Shown here: one piece after another, positions 45,818-54,831 of the stretch
Numbering within the stretch: position 1 is the stretch's first letter
Layout of the letters: every line of letters begins with the position of its first letter
NCBI GenBank assembly: GCA_004102785.1
Contig: SCEJ01000014.1
Location: 1 to 61,740, forward strand
DNA length: 61,740 bases
Origin: Muribaculaceae bacterium Isolate-013 (NCI)
GTDB taxonomy: Bacteria > Bacteroidota > Bacteroidia > Bacteroidales > Muribaculaceae
Direction of reading: 5' to 3'
Position numbers and translations under genes: made by a program
Notes under the pieces: model-generated
Seen by the model: only the letters and a program-made list of their open reading frames with translations
Database searches by the model: none
What the model was told of the DNA's origin: nothing

Positions 45818-47281
45818 ATGACAAAAACACCCTCTCCGAAAAAATTGACCCCGTTTCATGTCCGAACCAAGGATTTGAAGAAGGATACCGCGACTCTCTT
45901 TATCCGTATCCATACCCGCAAGGTTGATGTGCTGATTTCGACCATGCTTCAGGTTGAGGTTGCCGACTGGCAGAAGGCTACGACATCACCCCGCGCATGG
46001 CTGGCGCATCAGAAGAAGAATTATCAGCTTCATGCCAAGCTCACGCAGATTGAGGGCATAGTCAAGGCCCATCTCGCAAAGGTGAACTTTGACCGCGAGG
46101 CTCTCGACATGGATGTGCGCTATATCTCAGAGCCGGAGAAAGTGGACGCTGAACGTCGGGCGATGGAGGAAGCCGCCGAGGCTGAGCGTAAGGCTATCGC
46201 CAAACGTGAGGCGGCGAAAGAAAAAGCCCGCAAGAAAGCCGAGGAAAAGAAACGTATCGAGGATGAGAAGAACCGCCTTATCTGGCCGTTCCTCGTTCAG
46301 TTTGTCGATGACATCAAGAGCGGGGCGCGCAAGATTGGCAGTGACGACTATGCACCCGGCACATGCAAGGCATGGAAAAGTTTTATTGGTGTCTATGAAG
46401 GCTTCGACACATTGCACAAGTTCGGATGGGCAGACATCGACCGTGCGTTTGTGTCACGCTACATCAACTACTTACAGAAGCACGGCTACATGGCGAAGGT
46501 GGTCAACAAGCATCTGACAAACCTGAAGGCTCTTATCAATGCCGCATTCGTTGACGGCGTACATGATAATCAGAGAGCTGCCGCGCTCATTGTCAAGAAG
46601 AAGATTGAAGACCGCGACAAGGCTGTCGAGATTTATCTCACCGAGGAGGAGTTGCAGGCTCTCTATGAAATGCCTCTGACCGGGAAGAAAGAACACATCC
46701 GCGATGTTTTTCTCATTGGCTGCTACACCTGTCAGCGTGTAAGCGATTACAACAACCTCAATGTTGACAATTTTGAGACCACCCGCAAGGGGACGCGCAT
46801 CATCCGTCTTGTGCAGCAGAAGACCAAGACCGAGGTAACAATCCCCATTCTCAACGAGAACCTTATCACCATCTGCGAGAAGTACGGCTACAATATTCCG
46901 AAAGCCAACGAGCAGGTGCTGAACCGCTACATCAAGGATATTCTCAAAGACCTGTCGGAGCAGTTGCCGTCACTGAAAGAGAAAGTGCCGACCAAGCTCA
47001 CCATGAAGCAGAAGGAGGCGTTGAGAAAAGAGAAGAAGGAACCGGAGACCGACCTCAACGGCAACGTGATTGTGCCGCGCTATGAGTGTGTGACAAGCCA
47101 CACCGCCCGACGCACCGGCATCACGAATATGTACCTCAGCCACAGGTACACCATCTTCCAGATGATGCACGTCAGCGGTCATAAGACCCAAAAGACCTTC
47201 ATGGACTACATCAAGCTATCCTCCGAGGAGATAGCCGACGAAATTGCCGCCATGTCCAAGAAAGAGAATGATATGTGGTAA
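45818..47281 (+). CDS. int: Tyrosine integrase of the mobilizable element
   Basis: A 487-residue tyrosine recombinase, start ATG 45818 (a GTG at 45770 is also open). It has an Ala/Lys/Glu-rich coiled coil at about 110-160 between arm-binding and core-binding domains, and a full catalytic set: Arg in CQRVSDY (about 307), Lys in QQKTKTEV, His-x-x-Arg in SHTARRTG (about 429-432), His in SGHKT and Tyr464 in FMDYIKL. It integrates the element at the tRNA-Phe 3' end. Confidence 0.9.
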   Translation: MTKTPSPKKLTPFHVRTKDLKKDTATLFIRIHTRKVDVLISTMLQVEVADWQKATTSPRAWLAHQKKNYQLHAKLTQIEGIVKAHLAKVNFDREALDMDVRYISEPEKVDAERRAMEEAAEAERKAIAKREAAKEKARKKAEEKKRIEDEKNRLIWPFLVQFVDDIKSGARKIGSDDYAPGTCKAWKSFIGVYEGFDTLHKFGWADIDRAFVSRYINYLQKHGYMAKVVNKHLTNLKALINAAFVDGVHDNQRAAALIVKKKIEDRDKAVEIYLTEEELQALYEMPLTGKKEHIRDVFLIGCYTCQRVSDYNNLNVDNFETTRKGTRIIRLVQQKTKTEVTIPILNENLITICEKYGYNIPKANEQVLNRYIKDILKDLSEQLPSLKEKVPTKLTMKQKEALRKEKKEPETDLNGNVIVPRYECVTSHTARRTGITNMYLSHRYTIFQMMHVSGHKTQKTFMDYIKLSSEEIADEIAAMSKKENDMW

Positions 47282-47377
47282 ACCCTTGGCTCAACTCCTC
47301 TCAAGTGGCAAAATAGCCGCTTTCTGGGGTGGTGAGCCTTTAATCCTCTCACTAAAAGCGGATAATTCAGCATAATT

Positions 47378-47391
47378 TTGTATCTTTGCAA
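47378..47391 (+). promoter_or_regulatory. Promoter of the cargo pair
   Basis: TTTTGTATCTTTGC contains TATCTTTG, a clear -7 box about 25 bases before the ATG at 47411. Confidence 0.6.
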
Positions 47392-47410
47392 AAAAATAAT
47401 TGCGCAATAA

Positions 47411-48205
47411 ATGAACAATCTATATACTAAAGATACGCTCAAGCACTATCTCCATAATCCTCTTGGAATATTGGGGATGTTTATTACCCTCTGTTATCTA
47501 ATTGCGGGCATTGTCTTTTCAATAGGATTAGGTCAGCTGCAAGGAGATTCTGAAAGATTGCCATTCATATATTTCATTATAGGTTTCCCCTTAGTTATTT
47601 TGATCGCGTTTTTATTTTTGGTTATATGTCACCACGAAAAGCTTTATAGCCCACAAGATTTTTCAGATGAAGCAAATTTTGTAAAATTAACCGGTAAAGA
47701 GAGCACTGAAAAACTTAGGAAGGAGGCAGTAGAAATAATTTCCCATGGGAACAATGTCCTCAGAGAAACAAAAAATGTTACAGAAAAAGTCCATGCATTG
47801 ATGCCAATAGTAGAAAATGTAGAGAAATTAGCCGTAAAAAAAATAGAGAGTATCTATGGCATTCAATTTCAAAGGGAAGTTCAGTATGTTTTAAACCGCC
47901 ATCGATATATATTTGATGCTTTTGCACAAAAGGATGAGATTTTTTATATTTTTGAATGCAAATATGTAAGAAATGCCATCTCTCGTGAAAGGTTGAGGAG
48001 TGTGTTAGAGCAAATGTTACGATATAAACAGATGTTCAAAGATCAAGGTATTGCAACTAAATTTATTGTTGCATTTGTATTAGATGAATTTACCGAAAAC
48101 CGTCAGCACGAAATTATGGATTTTTATTCATCAGTTGCACCTGAAATGACAGTATATGTATTTGATTTCAACAAATTAAAGGTAGAATTCTCTACAAAAT
48201 CCTGA
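47411..48205 (+). CDS. Membrane-anchored PD-(D/E)XK nuclease-like protein
   Basis: A 264-residue protein with two N-terminal transmembrane helices (about 17-40 and 48-72) and a C-terminal restriction-endonuclease-like domain. D169 and E182-x-K184 (IFECKYV) are the metal-binding set, with a Glu-bearing helix before them. It is much more AT-rich than the integrase gene. It is followed after 2 bases by the AlbA/Schlafen ATPase gene, so the two probably act together. A defence role, with membrane tethering of the nuclease, is plausible. Confidence 0.7.
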   Translation: MNNLYTKDTLKHYLHNPLGILGMFITLCYLIAGIVFSIGLGQLQGDSERLPFIYFIIGFPLVILIAFLFLVICHHEKLYSPQDFSDEANFVKLTGKESTEKLRKEAVEIISHGNNVLRETKNVTEKVHALMPIVENVEKLAVKKIESIYGIQFQREVQYVLNRHRYIFDAFAQKDEIFYIFECKYVRNAISRERLRSVLEQMLRYKQMFKDQGIATKFIVAFVLDEFTENRQHEIMDFYSSVAPEMTVYVFDFNKLKVEFSTKS

Positions 48206-48207
48206 AA

Positions 48208-49890
48208 ATGCCCAGATATACAATAGAACAACTTCAACATATGCGTGAGTCGGAAGACCACGTTGAGTTCAAAAAAGGGGAACACGGAAACGTATCCTAT
48301 AACGGTGCGGGTAAAGACAAACCACAGGAGCGTCGCCGGTGTATCCTCGGATATGTCGCTGCTCTCTGTAACGAGGGTGGCGGTCGTATCGTCATAGGTA
48401 TGCACGATGCCTATCCTCATAAGGTTATCGGCACAAAACAGTGTCTTAACGGTATCGGGCAACTTGAGAGTGACATATATCGGGATATGGGCATACGCCC
48501 CGACATCTACGAATTGTATGAGGACGAGGAAGCAAAATCCGGGCGAGTGCTTGTAATCGAGGTTCCTCCGCATCCGATTGGCAAGGTATTCAAATTCGAG
48601 GACGTAGCACTTATGCGTGTGGGAGAGGAATTGAAGCCAATGGATGACAAGACTTTCATCTCCATCATTCAGGAGCAGGAGCCTGATTTCTCGGAGCACA
48701 TCTGCGAAGGTATCACCATTGATGACCTGGACAAAGAGGCAATCAAAGTGATGAAGGAAAGATACGCTGAAAAGCAGAAGAATCCAACATTTACATCATT
48801 GTCCGATGCACAGGCATTAAGCGACCTTAGGCTGATAATTGGAGATAAGGTTACGAATGCCGCGCTACTGCTGGTCGGCAAGGAAGAAGTGATTGAGCGT
48901 TTCTATCCTCAGGCAAAAGTAATGCTTGAATATCGCAATACAGAAAGCCAGATACACTTTGACAACAGAAAATCTTTCGGTCAGCCGTTCTTCCTTCTGA
49001 TTGACGAGCTTTGGGAGGAAATAAATCGACGTAACGGTTCCGTGCCGGTAAGAAAAGGTCCGTACATATTCGACATTCCTTTCTTCAACGAGGACGTTAT
49101 ACGAGAGATTGTTAATAACGCTTTTTCTCATAGAGATTATAGATTTGGCAGTGAGATTGTAATCAAGCAATATCCTCTAAAATTCACAATCATCAATGGT
49201 GGCGGTTTTCCTCATGGCGTGTCAGTCGATAATCTTCTGACTACTCCGAGTATGCCACGAAACAGGCTCATCGCTGATGTTCTGTCCAAGACCGGTATCG
49301 TAGAACGCTCCGGCCAAGGAGTTGACAAGATATTTCTATACACGCTTTCAGAAGGGAAGCCTGCTCCGGATTACTCAAAGACTGACGAGTTCAATGTTAC
49401 AGCGACATTATCAGCCACTGTGAAGGATACCGGATTCGCCCTTTATGTGCAGGATATTCAGGATGGACTGCCGGATGACAAGAAACTTACGGTGTTTGAG
49501 GTGCTTGCTCTATGTGAAATACGGGATGGAGCAAAACGACCATCTGACAAGGAGATAGCCTTAAAGCTTGAAAAACTTGGATTCATAGAGAAGCATGGCA
49601 AGACCAACGCACAATACTACATTCTACCCCGCAAATATTATGAACTGAGTGGTGATTTGGCAGCCTATTCGTTAAAGACCGATTGGGACATCAATCAGGT
49701 ATGGGCTGTACTTCATCCTTTTATGGTCAAATATGGCAAGGCAAAGCGGGCTGATATAAATACCCTTATTGGAACCCATTTGTCGGAAAAGCAACTTCGT
49801 AATTTTATTGAGGAGTTGAAACAGCAGGGAAAATTGAGAGCAGAAGGAGGAAGAGGGTATGTAGTGTATTATCTTGGAGAGAACGCTTAA
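48208..49890 (+). CDS. AlbA_2/Schlafen-type protein with C-terminal HATPase domain
   Basis: A 560-residue protein. The N-terminal AlbA_2/Schlafen-AAA domain has EDHVEFKKGEHG near 16-27 and CNEGGGRIVIGM near 54-65. The RecG-like HATPase_c_4 domain follows (REIVNNAFSHRDY near 298-310, and ERSGQGVDKI). C-terminal winged-helix segments come last. Such proteins are regulators or effectors on mobile elements, some within defence islands. It starts 2 bases after the membrane nuclease gene, and codon use also differs from that gene, so the pair may have mixed origin. Confidence 0.75.
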   Translation: MPRYTIEQLQHMRESEDHVEFKKGEHGNVSYNGAGKDKPQERRRCILGYVAALCNEGGGRIVIGMHDAYPHKVIGTKQCLNGIGQLESDIYRDMGIRPDIYELYEDEEAKSGRVLVIEVPPHPIGKVFKFEDVALMRVGEELKPMDDKTFISIIQEQEPDFSEHICEGITIDDLDKEAIKVMKERYAEKQKNPTFTSLSDAQALSDLRLIIGDKVTNAALLLVGKEEVIERFYPQAKVMLEYRNTESQIHFDNRKSFGQPFFLLIDELWEEINRRNGSVPVRKGPYIFDIPFFNEDVIREIVNNAFSHRDYRFGSEIVIKQYPLKFTIINGGGFPHGVSVDNLLTTPSMPRNRLIADVLSKTGIVERSGQGVDKIFLYTLSEGKPAPDYSKTDEFNVTATLSATVKDTGFALYVQDIQDGLPDDKKLTVFEVLALCEIRDGAKRPSDKEIALKLEKLGFIEKHGKTNAQYYILPRKYYELSGDLAAYSLKTDWDINQVWAVLHPFMVKYGKAKRADINTLIGTHLSEKQLRNFIEELKQQGKLRAEGGRGYVVYYLGENA

Positions 49891-50012
49891 AGGGCGAACT
49901 AAAGGGCGAACTTTTACGCCTTATAAGCCATTTCAACTTGAAATCATCCTCTTATCATGTTGATAATTAGAACTAAACATTAACCGTCAAAGGGCGAACT
50001 AAAGGGCAAAAG
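49889..50012 (+). repeat. AAAGGGCGAACT repeats after the cargo pair
   Basis: Exact 12-mers at 49889-49900, 49901-49912 and 49989-50000, with a weaker copy at 50001-50012. The first overlaps the stop codon of the AlbA/Schlafen gene. Possibly a duplicated 3' end of the gene in another frame or a transcription-control repeat. Confidence 0.5.
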
Positions 50013-50101
50013 GATTATAAGCATATTTTAGGAGACAAAGGGTACTCAGAAAGGAAAAGAAGGGAGCCAGAACGCAATAACGGGAACCATGCCCGGAATA
50101 A

Positions 50102-50134
50102 TTTGGAAAGTCTGATAAGGTGGTATTATCTTTG
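50102..50134 (+). promoter_or_regulatory. Promoter in the gene-free block (first)
   Basis: TTTG (50102-50105), 21 bases, TATCTTTG (50127-50134). Confidence 0.65.
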
Positions 50135-50220
50135 CCAGAGAATTGTGAGGCGACCATTGCTATATCGGTTATATATACTGAGATACATGTACAACCTTGT
50201 GCTATATCCGGCGGAAAATA

Positions 50221-50253
50221 TTTGGCGGGATTGAAAATTACACTTTATCTTTG
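50221..50253 (+). promoter_or_regulatory. Promoter in the gene-free block (second)
   Basis: TTTG (50221-50224), 21 bases, TATCTTTG (50246-50253). A consensus promoter with no gene after it for over 1.1 kb, which suggests a transcribed RNA. Confidence 0.7.
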
Positions 50254-51452
50254 CCGCTGTAAGGATGAAAAGAAAGTCCGGAACCAGGAGTAGGGGCTAA
50301 TGCCCGGTCATGCACTACTTTTGGCTATGGATGATTTTCTTTCATCGAATCGTGAACTTTTTTGAACAACGCTTTGTTAGGAAAGTTGCGGTGGCAAATT
50401 TTGCGACCATAGCGGAGCGTCAGATTGCTCTGCCGTGACGGTTGCGCCCTTATCCGCCGCAGACATAACCCACAGCCCAAGAGTGGGCTGACTCTCTATG
50501 AGCCGACCCCGATGGGTCAGACTCCCCACGCACAACACCCGGAAGTGTGTGCCTGAATTTCGCAGCCGGATGCGCAATACCTTGCGAACAAATCGGTGTG
50601 CGGGTACTTGCCCGAACCTTACACCGACATCGGTGCCCATGTTCAGGCATGACACTTGTGGACGCTATCGACACACACCTACATCGTACACACCCGATAG
50701 CGGACAATGTCAACCGCCGACGGGAGATTGTGCAGATTTGGAAGTCTCGTAAAATTTTGTTATCTTTATGTAACGATTGAAGGCAGCGCAAGCCCGAAGC
50801 GACACGTTCAGCTTTATAGACCGGAACAGGAACGATGCTACCCGACGGATGCCATGCCCGATATTGACACTGAAACAATAATAACGAGGTACCTGATCAG
50901 AAGACCGGACTCAGAATCCGGAACCACTATGAAAAGCCTGCTGTTGAATGCGGAACAAACCGCAACGGTTTAACCCGGCAACAACTCGCACTAAGGAAGC
51001 GATGCTCAACGGATTAAATGCGTGGAACAACGGCAGAAGAAGAAAGAACGGCACAGCCATAAACTGTCATAGAGCCTATACGAGCTGAATTTTGCGACAG
51101 CCACAACTGTGCCCGTACAGAATCTGTACGTCAAAAAAATCAATTAAAAAGAAGAAAAACGCGTATGCCTTACCTTATTGCAAAGTAAGACACAACCGCC
51201 CTTGTATCTGCCCTGTATAAGGAACAGATGCCCCTCATGTTGTTGCCTTTCGGCACGGCGTGGGAAAGGGTGAGCTACGCCCTCTGCCGACCCTGACAAG
51301 CCGGCAGCAACAACCGTCGGCTTTAACAATACATAGCCGACAGCCCCTCCTATGTCCTTTCGGGGACACGTCACCGCAGCCTCTTTCATCGCCGGGGCTG
51401 TGGTTGATGTAAGTTACTCGGCGATATAACTCTTCAAATTCATTTTCCTCAG

Positions 51453-51782
51453 ATGAAATTGAATCTTTTTGACCTCCTTCAGGCGTCGGCACTCGACCCT
51501 GACTCTCCAAATATCCTCCTCAACGTCCGCCTCTCTGACCTTCATCAGCTTGTGGTGGACACAATCGAAGCCACCCGCGAGCGTCTGCTCCCCCTCTACA
51601 TGGAGGCGGAGCAGGACAAATCAATCACCAAGAAAGAGGTTGCCGAGCGGCTCGGCGTCTGCGAGACCACGGTCTATAACATGACCAAAGACGGCAGACT
51701 ACACCCATTCAAGGTGAACGGCAGCACCCGCTACAGCCTGCGGGAAGTCAACTCCATTATCAACCCCTCTAACGATGACTGA
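51453..51782 (+). CDS. Excisionase-like HTH protein
   Basis: A 109-residue protein with a C-terminal MerR/excisionase-type HTH (TKKEVAERLGVCETTVYNM, about 60-78, then RYSLREVNSI). Such genes on Bacteroides elements direct excision or regulate the mobilization genes. It overlaps the helicase gene by 8 bases. Confidence 0.75.
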   Translation: MKLNLFDLLQASALDPDSPNILLNVRLSDLHQLVVDTIEATRERLLPLYMEAEQDKSITKKEVAERLGVCETTVYNMTKDGRLHPFKVNGSTRYSLREVNSIINPSNDD

Positions 51783-53004
51783 GCTTATGGAAGACGTAAT
51801 AGTTACACCTCCCGCCGACGACCGCTTCGAGCGCATCGGTACCACTTACTACAAGATTGTCCGCCAGCCCAACGCTGCCGGACAGCTCATCGAGCGCAGC
51901 ATACCGTGGACTATCGAGGCAATCCGTCAGGACTACGGCAAGGACTTCCTTGCCAACTTGCCCAAGTACGACGGCTTCTGCTGTGTTCCCTCGCATCTGG
52001 ACTATAAGCCGGTTGTCGGCAGTTTCAAGAACAAGTATTCGCCGTTGAGCCATATTCCCGCCGATGGAGAATGGCCATGCATCGAATCGCTTGTGCGCCA
52101 TATCTTCGGCGAACAGTACGACCTCGGTCTCGACTACCTGCAAATACTTTACACCATACCGTTGCAGAAACTTCCGATACTGCTGCTGGTGTCGGAGGAA
52201 CGGAACACCGGCAAATCCACCTTCCTCAATTTCCTCAAACTGCTCTTTGAGGCTAATGTCACGTTCAACACCAACGAGAACTTCCGCAGCCAGTTTAACG
52301 ATGATTGGAACGGCAAGCTGGTAATCGTAGTGGACGAGGTGTTGCTCAACAAGCGAGAGGATTCCGAGCGTCTGAAAAACCTCAGCACCACCTACAACTA
52401 CAAGATGGAGGCCAAAGGACGCGACCGCGAGGAGGTGAGTTTCTTCGCCAAGTTCGTACTATGCTCCAACAACGAGTATCTCCCCGTGGTCATCGACCCC
52501 GGCGAGACCCGCTACTGGGTGCGGAAGGTTCCGAGGCTTACCACGGACGATACCACGTTTCTGGAGAAAATCCGCTACGAGATACCGGCATTTCTCCATG
52601 CCCTGACCTATCGGCAGCTGATAACCGCCGAGGAAAGCCGCATGTGGTTCAATCCCGCGCTGCTCGACACCGAGGCATTGCAGAAAATCATCCGCGCCAA
52701 CCGCAACCGTGTGGAGCTGGAGCTTGCCGAGCTGCTGACCGAGATAATGGACTCGCGCAAAATCGACGAGGTGGATTTCTGCTTCAACGACATCCTGAGT
52801 CTATTCGGCTACCGTCAAGTCAAGGCTGACCGTAGCCAGCTCCGGAAGGTGGTGCAGGACTGCTGGAAGCTCAGACCTGCCTCCAACTCGTTCTGCTACA
52901 CGACCTACACCGTCGGGATGTTCCTCAACGAAGAAACATACGTTGAGACCCGCCGTTGCGGACGATACTACACCGTCACCCGTCAGATGTTGGAAAATTT
53001 ATAA
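51775..53004 (+). CDS. DUF5906-type SF3 helicase, element replication protein
   Basis: A 409-residue helicase: Walker A ERNTGKSTF near 143-151, Walker B VIVVDEVLL near 182-190, motif C VLCSNNEY near 227-234, Arg-finger-like region ETRYWVRKV. No primase domain. Known relatives replicate mobilizable elements. It is preceded by the excisionase-like gene and followed by a GATGAA repeat array that may be its origin. Confidence 0.8.
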   Translation: MTELMEDVIVTPPADDRFERIGTTYYKIVRQPNAAGQLIERSIPWTIEAIRQDYGKDFLANLPKYDGFCCVPSHLDYKPVVGSFKNKYSPLSHIPADGEWPCIESLVRHIFGEQYDLGLDYLQILYTIPLQKLPILLLVSEERNTGKSTFLNFLKLLFEANVTFNTNENFRSQFNDDWNGKLVIVVDEVLLNKREDSERLKNLSTTYNYKMEAKGRDREEVSFFAKFVLCSNNEYLPVVIDPGETRYWVRKVPRLTTDDTTFLEKIRYEIPAFLHALTYRQLITAEESRMWFNPALLDTEALQKIIRANRNRVELELAELLTEIMDSRKIDEVDFCFNDILSLFGYRQVKADRSQLRKVVQDCWKLRPASNSFCYTTYTVGMFLNEETYVETRRCGRYYTVTRQMLENL

Positions 53005-53334
53005 TTTTTTCTCGTTGAAATTTGATGAACTGATGAAAGGAGAGACAGTCTATTGTTTTTCAGTGCCTTTTCTTCTCATCGGTTATTCATCAACGCTTCA
53101 TCAAAGGATGAAAGGCAATGAAAAGAAAATATAGTGGCACTGAGAGAAAACCTCAATTTTCTTTTCCCTCGCCGAAATTTTCTTCTCACCGCCCATATAA
53201 TAACGATGAAACAATGATGAACAGATAACGCACTGATATGATTAAATATACCTGTCCGATTCATCAGTTTATCAAATTCAACACCTCACCCGGTCGCCGA
53301 GACTTTTATCTCGGTGTCCACAATTCACAATGAT
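53005..53334. other. AT-rich repeat block, candidate replication origin
   Basis: 330 bases without a gene between the helicase and the DUF3408 gene. It holds eight GATGAA/TTCATC hexamers and two nested inverted repeats; see the repeat entry. Confidence 0.6.
53024..53265. repeat. GATGAA repeat array with flanking inverted repeats
   Basis: GATGAA at 53024, 53032, 53107, 53205 and 53216; TTCATC at 53086, 53097 and 53260. The outer copies lie in a 16/17-base inverted repeat, TTTGATGAACTGATGAA against its partner ending at 53276. CAGTGCC (53061) and GGCACTG (53136) form an inner pair. The layout is iteron-like. Confidence 0.6.
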
Positions 53335-54240
53335 ATGGCAAAATCAACCAAATCCACCAAAGCATCAGGTTTTGATGCGGATAAATACCTTGAGGAACTG
53401 GAAGAGGAGTCCCGAAAGGAAAAAGAAGCTGCAAAGAAAAAGGAAGCTCGCATTATGGAATATTCAATTCCATGGAACATGACAGATAGAGAGCCTCCGC
53501 TCCCGGAAATGAAGTTGAACGCATGGCGTTTCAGATGGGAGCCCGAGAATCTGGAAGAGTTCATACCGAAATATGGCGAAGATTGCAAGAGGATAATTGC
53601 GGAAATCAACGCCGAAAAGAAAAGACGACTCGACACGATTCCGGACGTAAGGCGACCGGGCTACTCGGTGACAGGGAATAAGCTCGATACTGATGAGCCA
53701 GCCAATCAACCGGATGCACAGGCAAGCAGTCAACCGGAACATCAGTCAACCAAGACAACGGAGACCGAGATACCGGACGATGCGGTGCAACCGCAACCTC
53801 AGTCTACCGGTACACCGGTTACACCGTCCGCAGCTTCCGAGCCGGAGGTGAAAGATGTATTGCCTCCGTCATCGCCGATCACCGATGCTCCCGACGTTCA
53901 GAACTCCGACACGGACACAGCTTCTGTTCCGCCACAAGCTGAGTCGCGGCCAAACTCCGCCACCGTGGAACAATTGAAAAAGTCCCGCGTCAGTGCCAGG
54001 AAGGTCGATGCCGATTTCGAGGAATTGTCCCGAAGGTATCTCCACGTCGTCAGTCTCGGCGAGAAGAAACCGGTGTTCCTCCCTCTCGAACTCCGCAACG
54101 CTTTGGATACTCTCGCCCGGTTGAGTGGTGTACCGAATCTGGCACCGTCTCACATTGTCATCAACATTCTTAAAGCGTTCTTTGACGATAACCGCGAACT
54201 TATCAACTGCAAACTCTCACGTGAGAAATTAAGAATCTGA
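53335..54240 (+). CDS. DUF3408-like mobilization accessory protein
   Basis: A 301-residue protein, start ATG 53335. It has a charged N-terminus, a Pro/Gln/Thr-rich middle (about 120-225) of low complexity, and a C-terminal ribbon-helix-helix-like domain (FLPLELRNALDTLARLSG). This matches DUF3408 proteins of Bacteroides conjugative and mobilizable elements, which sit with mob genes. Its gene contains a 14-base sequence (53806-53819) repeated in the oriT region. Confidence 0.6.
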   Translation: MAKSTKSTKASGFDADKYLEELEEESRKEKEAAKKKEARIMEYSIPWNMTDREPPLPEMKLNAWRFRWEPENLEEFIPKYGEDCKRIIAEINAEKKRRLDTIPDVRRPGYSVTGNKLDTDEPANQPDAQASSQPEHQSTKTTETEIPDDAVQPQPQSTGTPVTPSAASEPEVKDVLPPSSPITDAPDVQNSDTDTASVPPQAESRPNSATVEQLKKSRVSARKVDADFEELSRRYLHVVSLGEKKPVFLPLELRNALDTLARLSGVPNLAPSHIVINILKAFFDDNRELINCKLSREKLRI

Positions 54241-54441
54241 AATCTACGTGATTCAGGGCGCGGCGGTATCCATCCGCAGGGCTAATGGAGGGGCTAAGCG
54301 AGGTTAGATTTTTGTGATACAAAAATCGTCGCAACCATGTTGCTCCCCTCGCCACCCTCCATTACACCGGGTGGACCGGTACACCGGTGTAACGAATCCG
54401 CTTTGCCCCTCCATTTTCAAACCCTCAATCCACCCACGCCA
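54241..54441. other. Probable oriT region
   Basis: 200 bases without a gene before mobC and the relaxase. GATTTTTG/CAAAAATC (54307-54327) is an 8-bp stem around TGATA. TTACACCGG/CCGGTGTAA (54362-54392) is a 9-bp stem around two ACCGGT palindromes. These inverted repeats in front of the mobilization genes are typical of oriT. The nick site is not identified. Confidence 0.55.
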
Positions 54442-54825
54442 ATGAAACCGAAATCCCCGACCCGCAAATCGAATCTCAAGGCAGGACACCGCAACGGCCG
54501 TCCCGCCTTGCCGGAAGAAGAACGTCAGTCCTACGTCCGGCACACGCGATACAACGAGGCTGAAAACACCCTCCTGCTTGCCAATGTCAAGCGCACGGGA
54601 ATGAAAAATGTCAGCGAATATATACGATCGGTGACGCTCAATCCTCACATTGTTCCACGACTCGATGAGTCAGAAATGAGAATCGCCCGCAATCTCTCCG
54701 GCATGAGCAACAATTTCAATCAGCTTCTGCGTCTCTGCCATCAGCGCGGACTCGACGCCATGGCCCGCGATGTGCAATACTGCCTCAGCCAATTCCGCGG
54801 ACTTTTCGCAAAATTAAGTTCCTAA
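54442..54825 (+). CDS. mobC: MobC-like relaxosome protein
   Basis: A 127-residue basic protein, start ATG 54442. The core SEYIRSVTLNP followed by a helical NNFNQLLRLCHQ is the signature of MobC/BmgB proteins, which bind oriT and help the relaxase. It lies 6 bases before the relaxase gene. Confidence 0.8.
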   Translation: MKPKSPTRKSNLKAGHRNGRPALPEEERQSYVRHTRYNEAENTLLLANVKRTGMKNVSEYIRSVTLNPHIVPRLDESEMRIARNLSGMSNNFNQLLRLCHQRGLDAMARDVQYCLSQFRGLFAKLSS

Positions 54826-54831
54826 TTTCCT

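Larger units (their letters stand above)
49891..51452. other. 1.5-kb gene-free, promoter- and hairpin-rich block
   Basis: No convincing gene. It holds the AAAGGGCGAACT repeats, two strong promoters (50102-50134, 50221-50253), a weaker one near 50757, and many short hairpins, for example AGCCCAAGAGTGGGCT (50474-50489) and CACCGACATCGGTG. Structured RNA, replication control or an origin is possible. Confidence 0.65.

Noticed and set aside
50707-50973. Open frame of 88 aa in the gene-free block
   Set aside because: It covers hairpins and a promoter-like box, has no recognisable protein character and no clear start signal.
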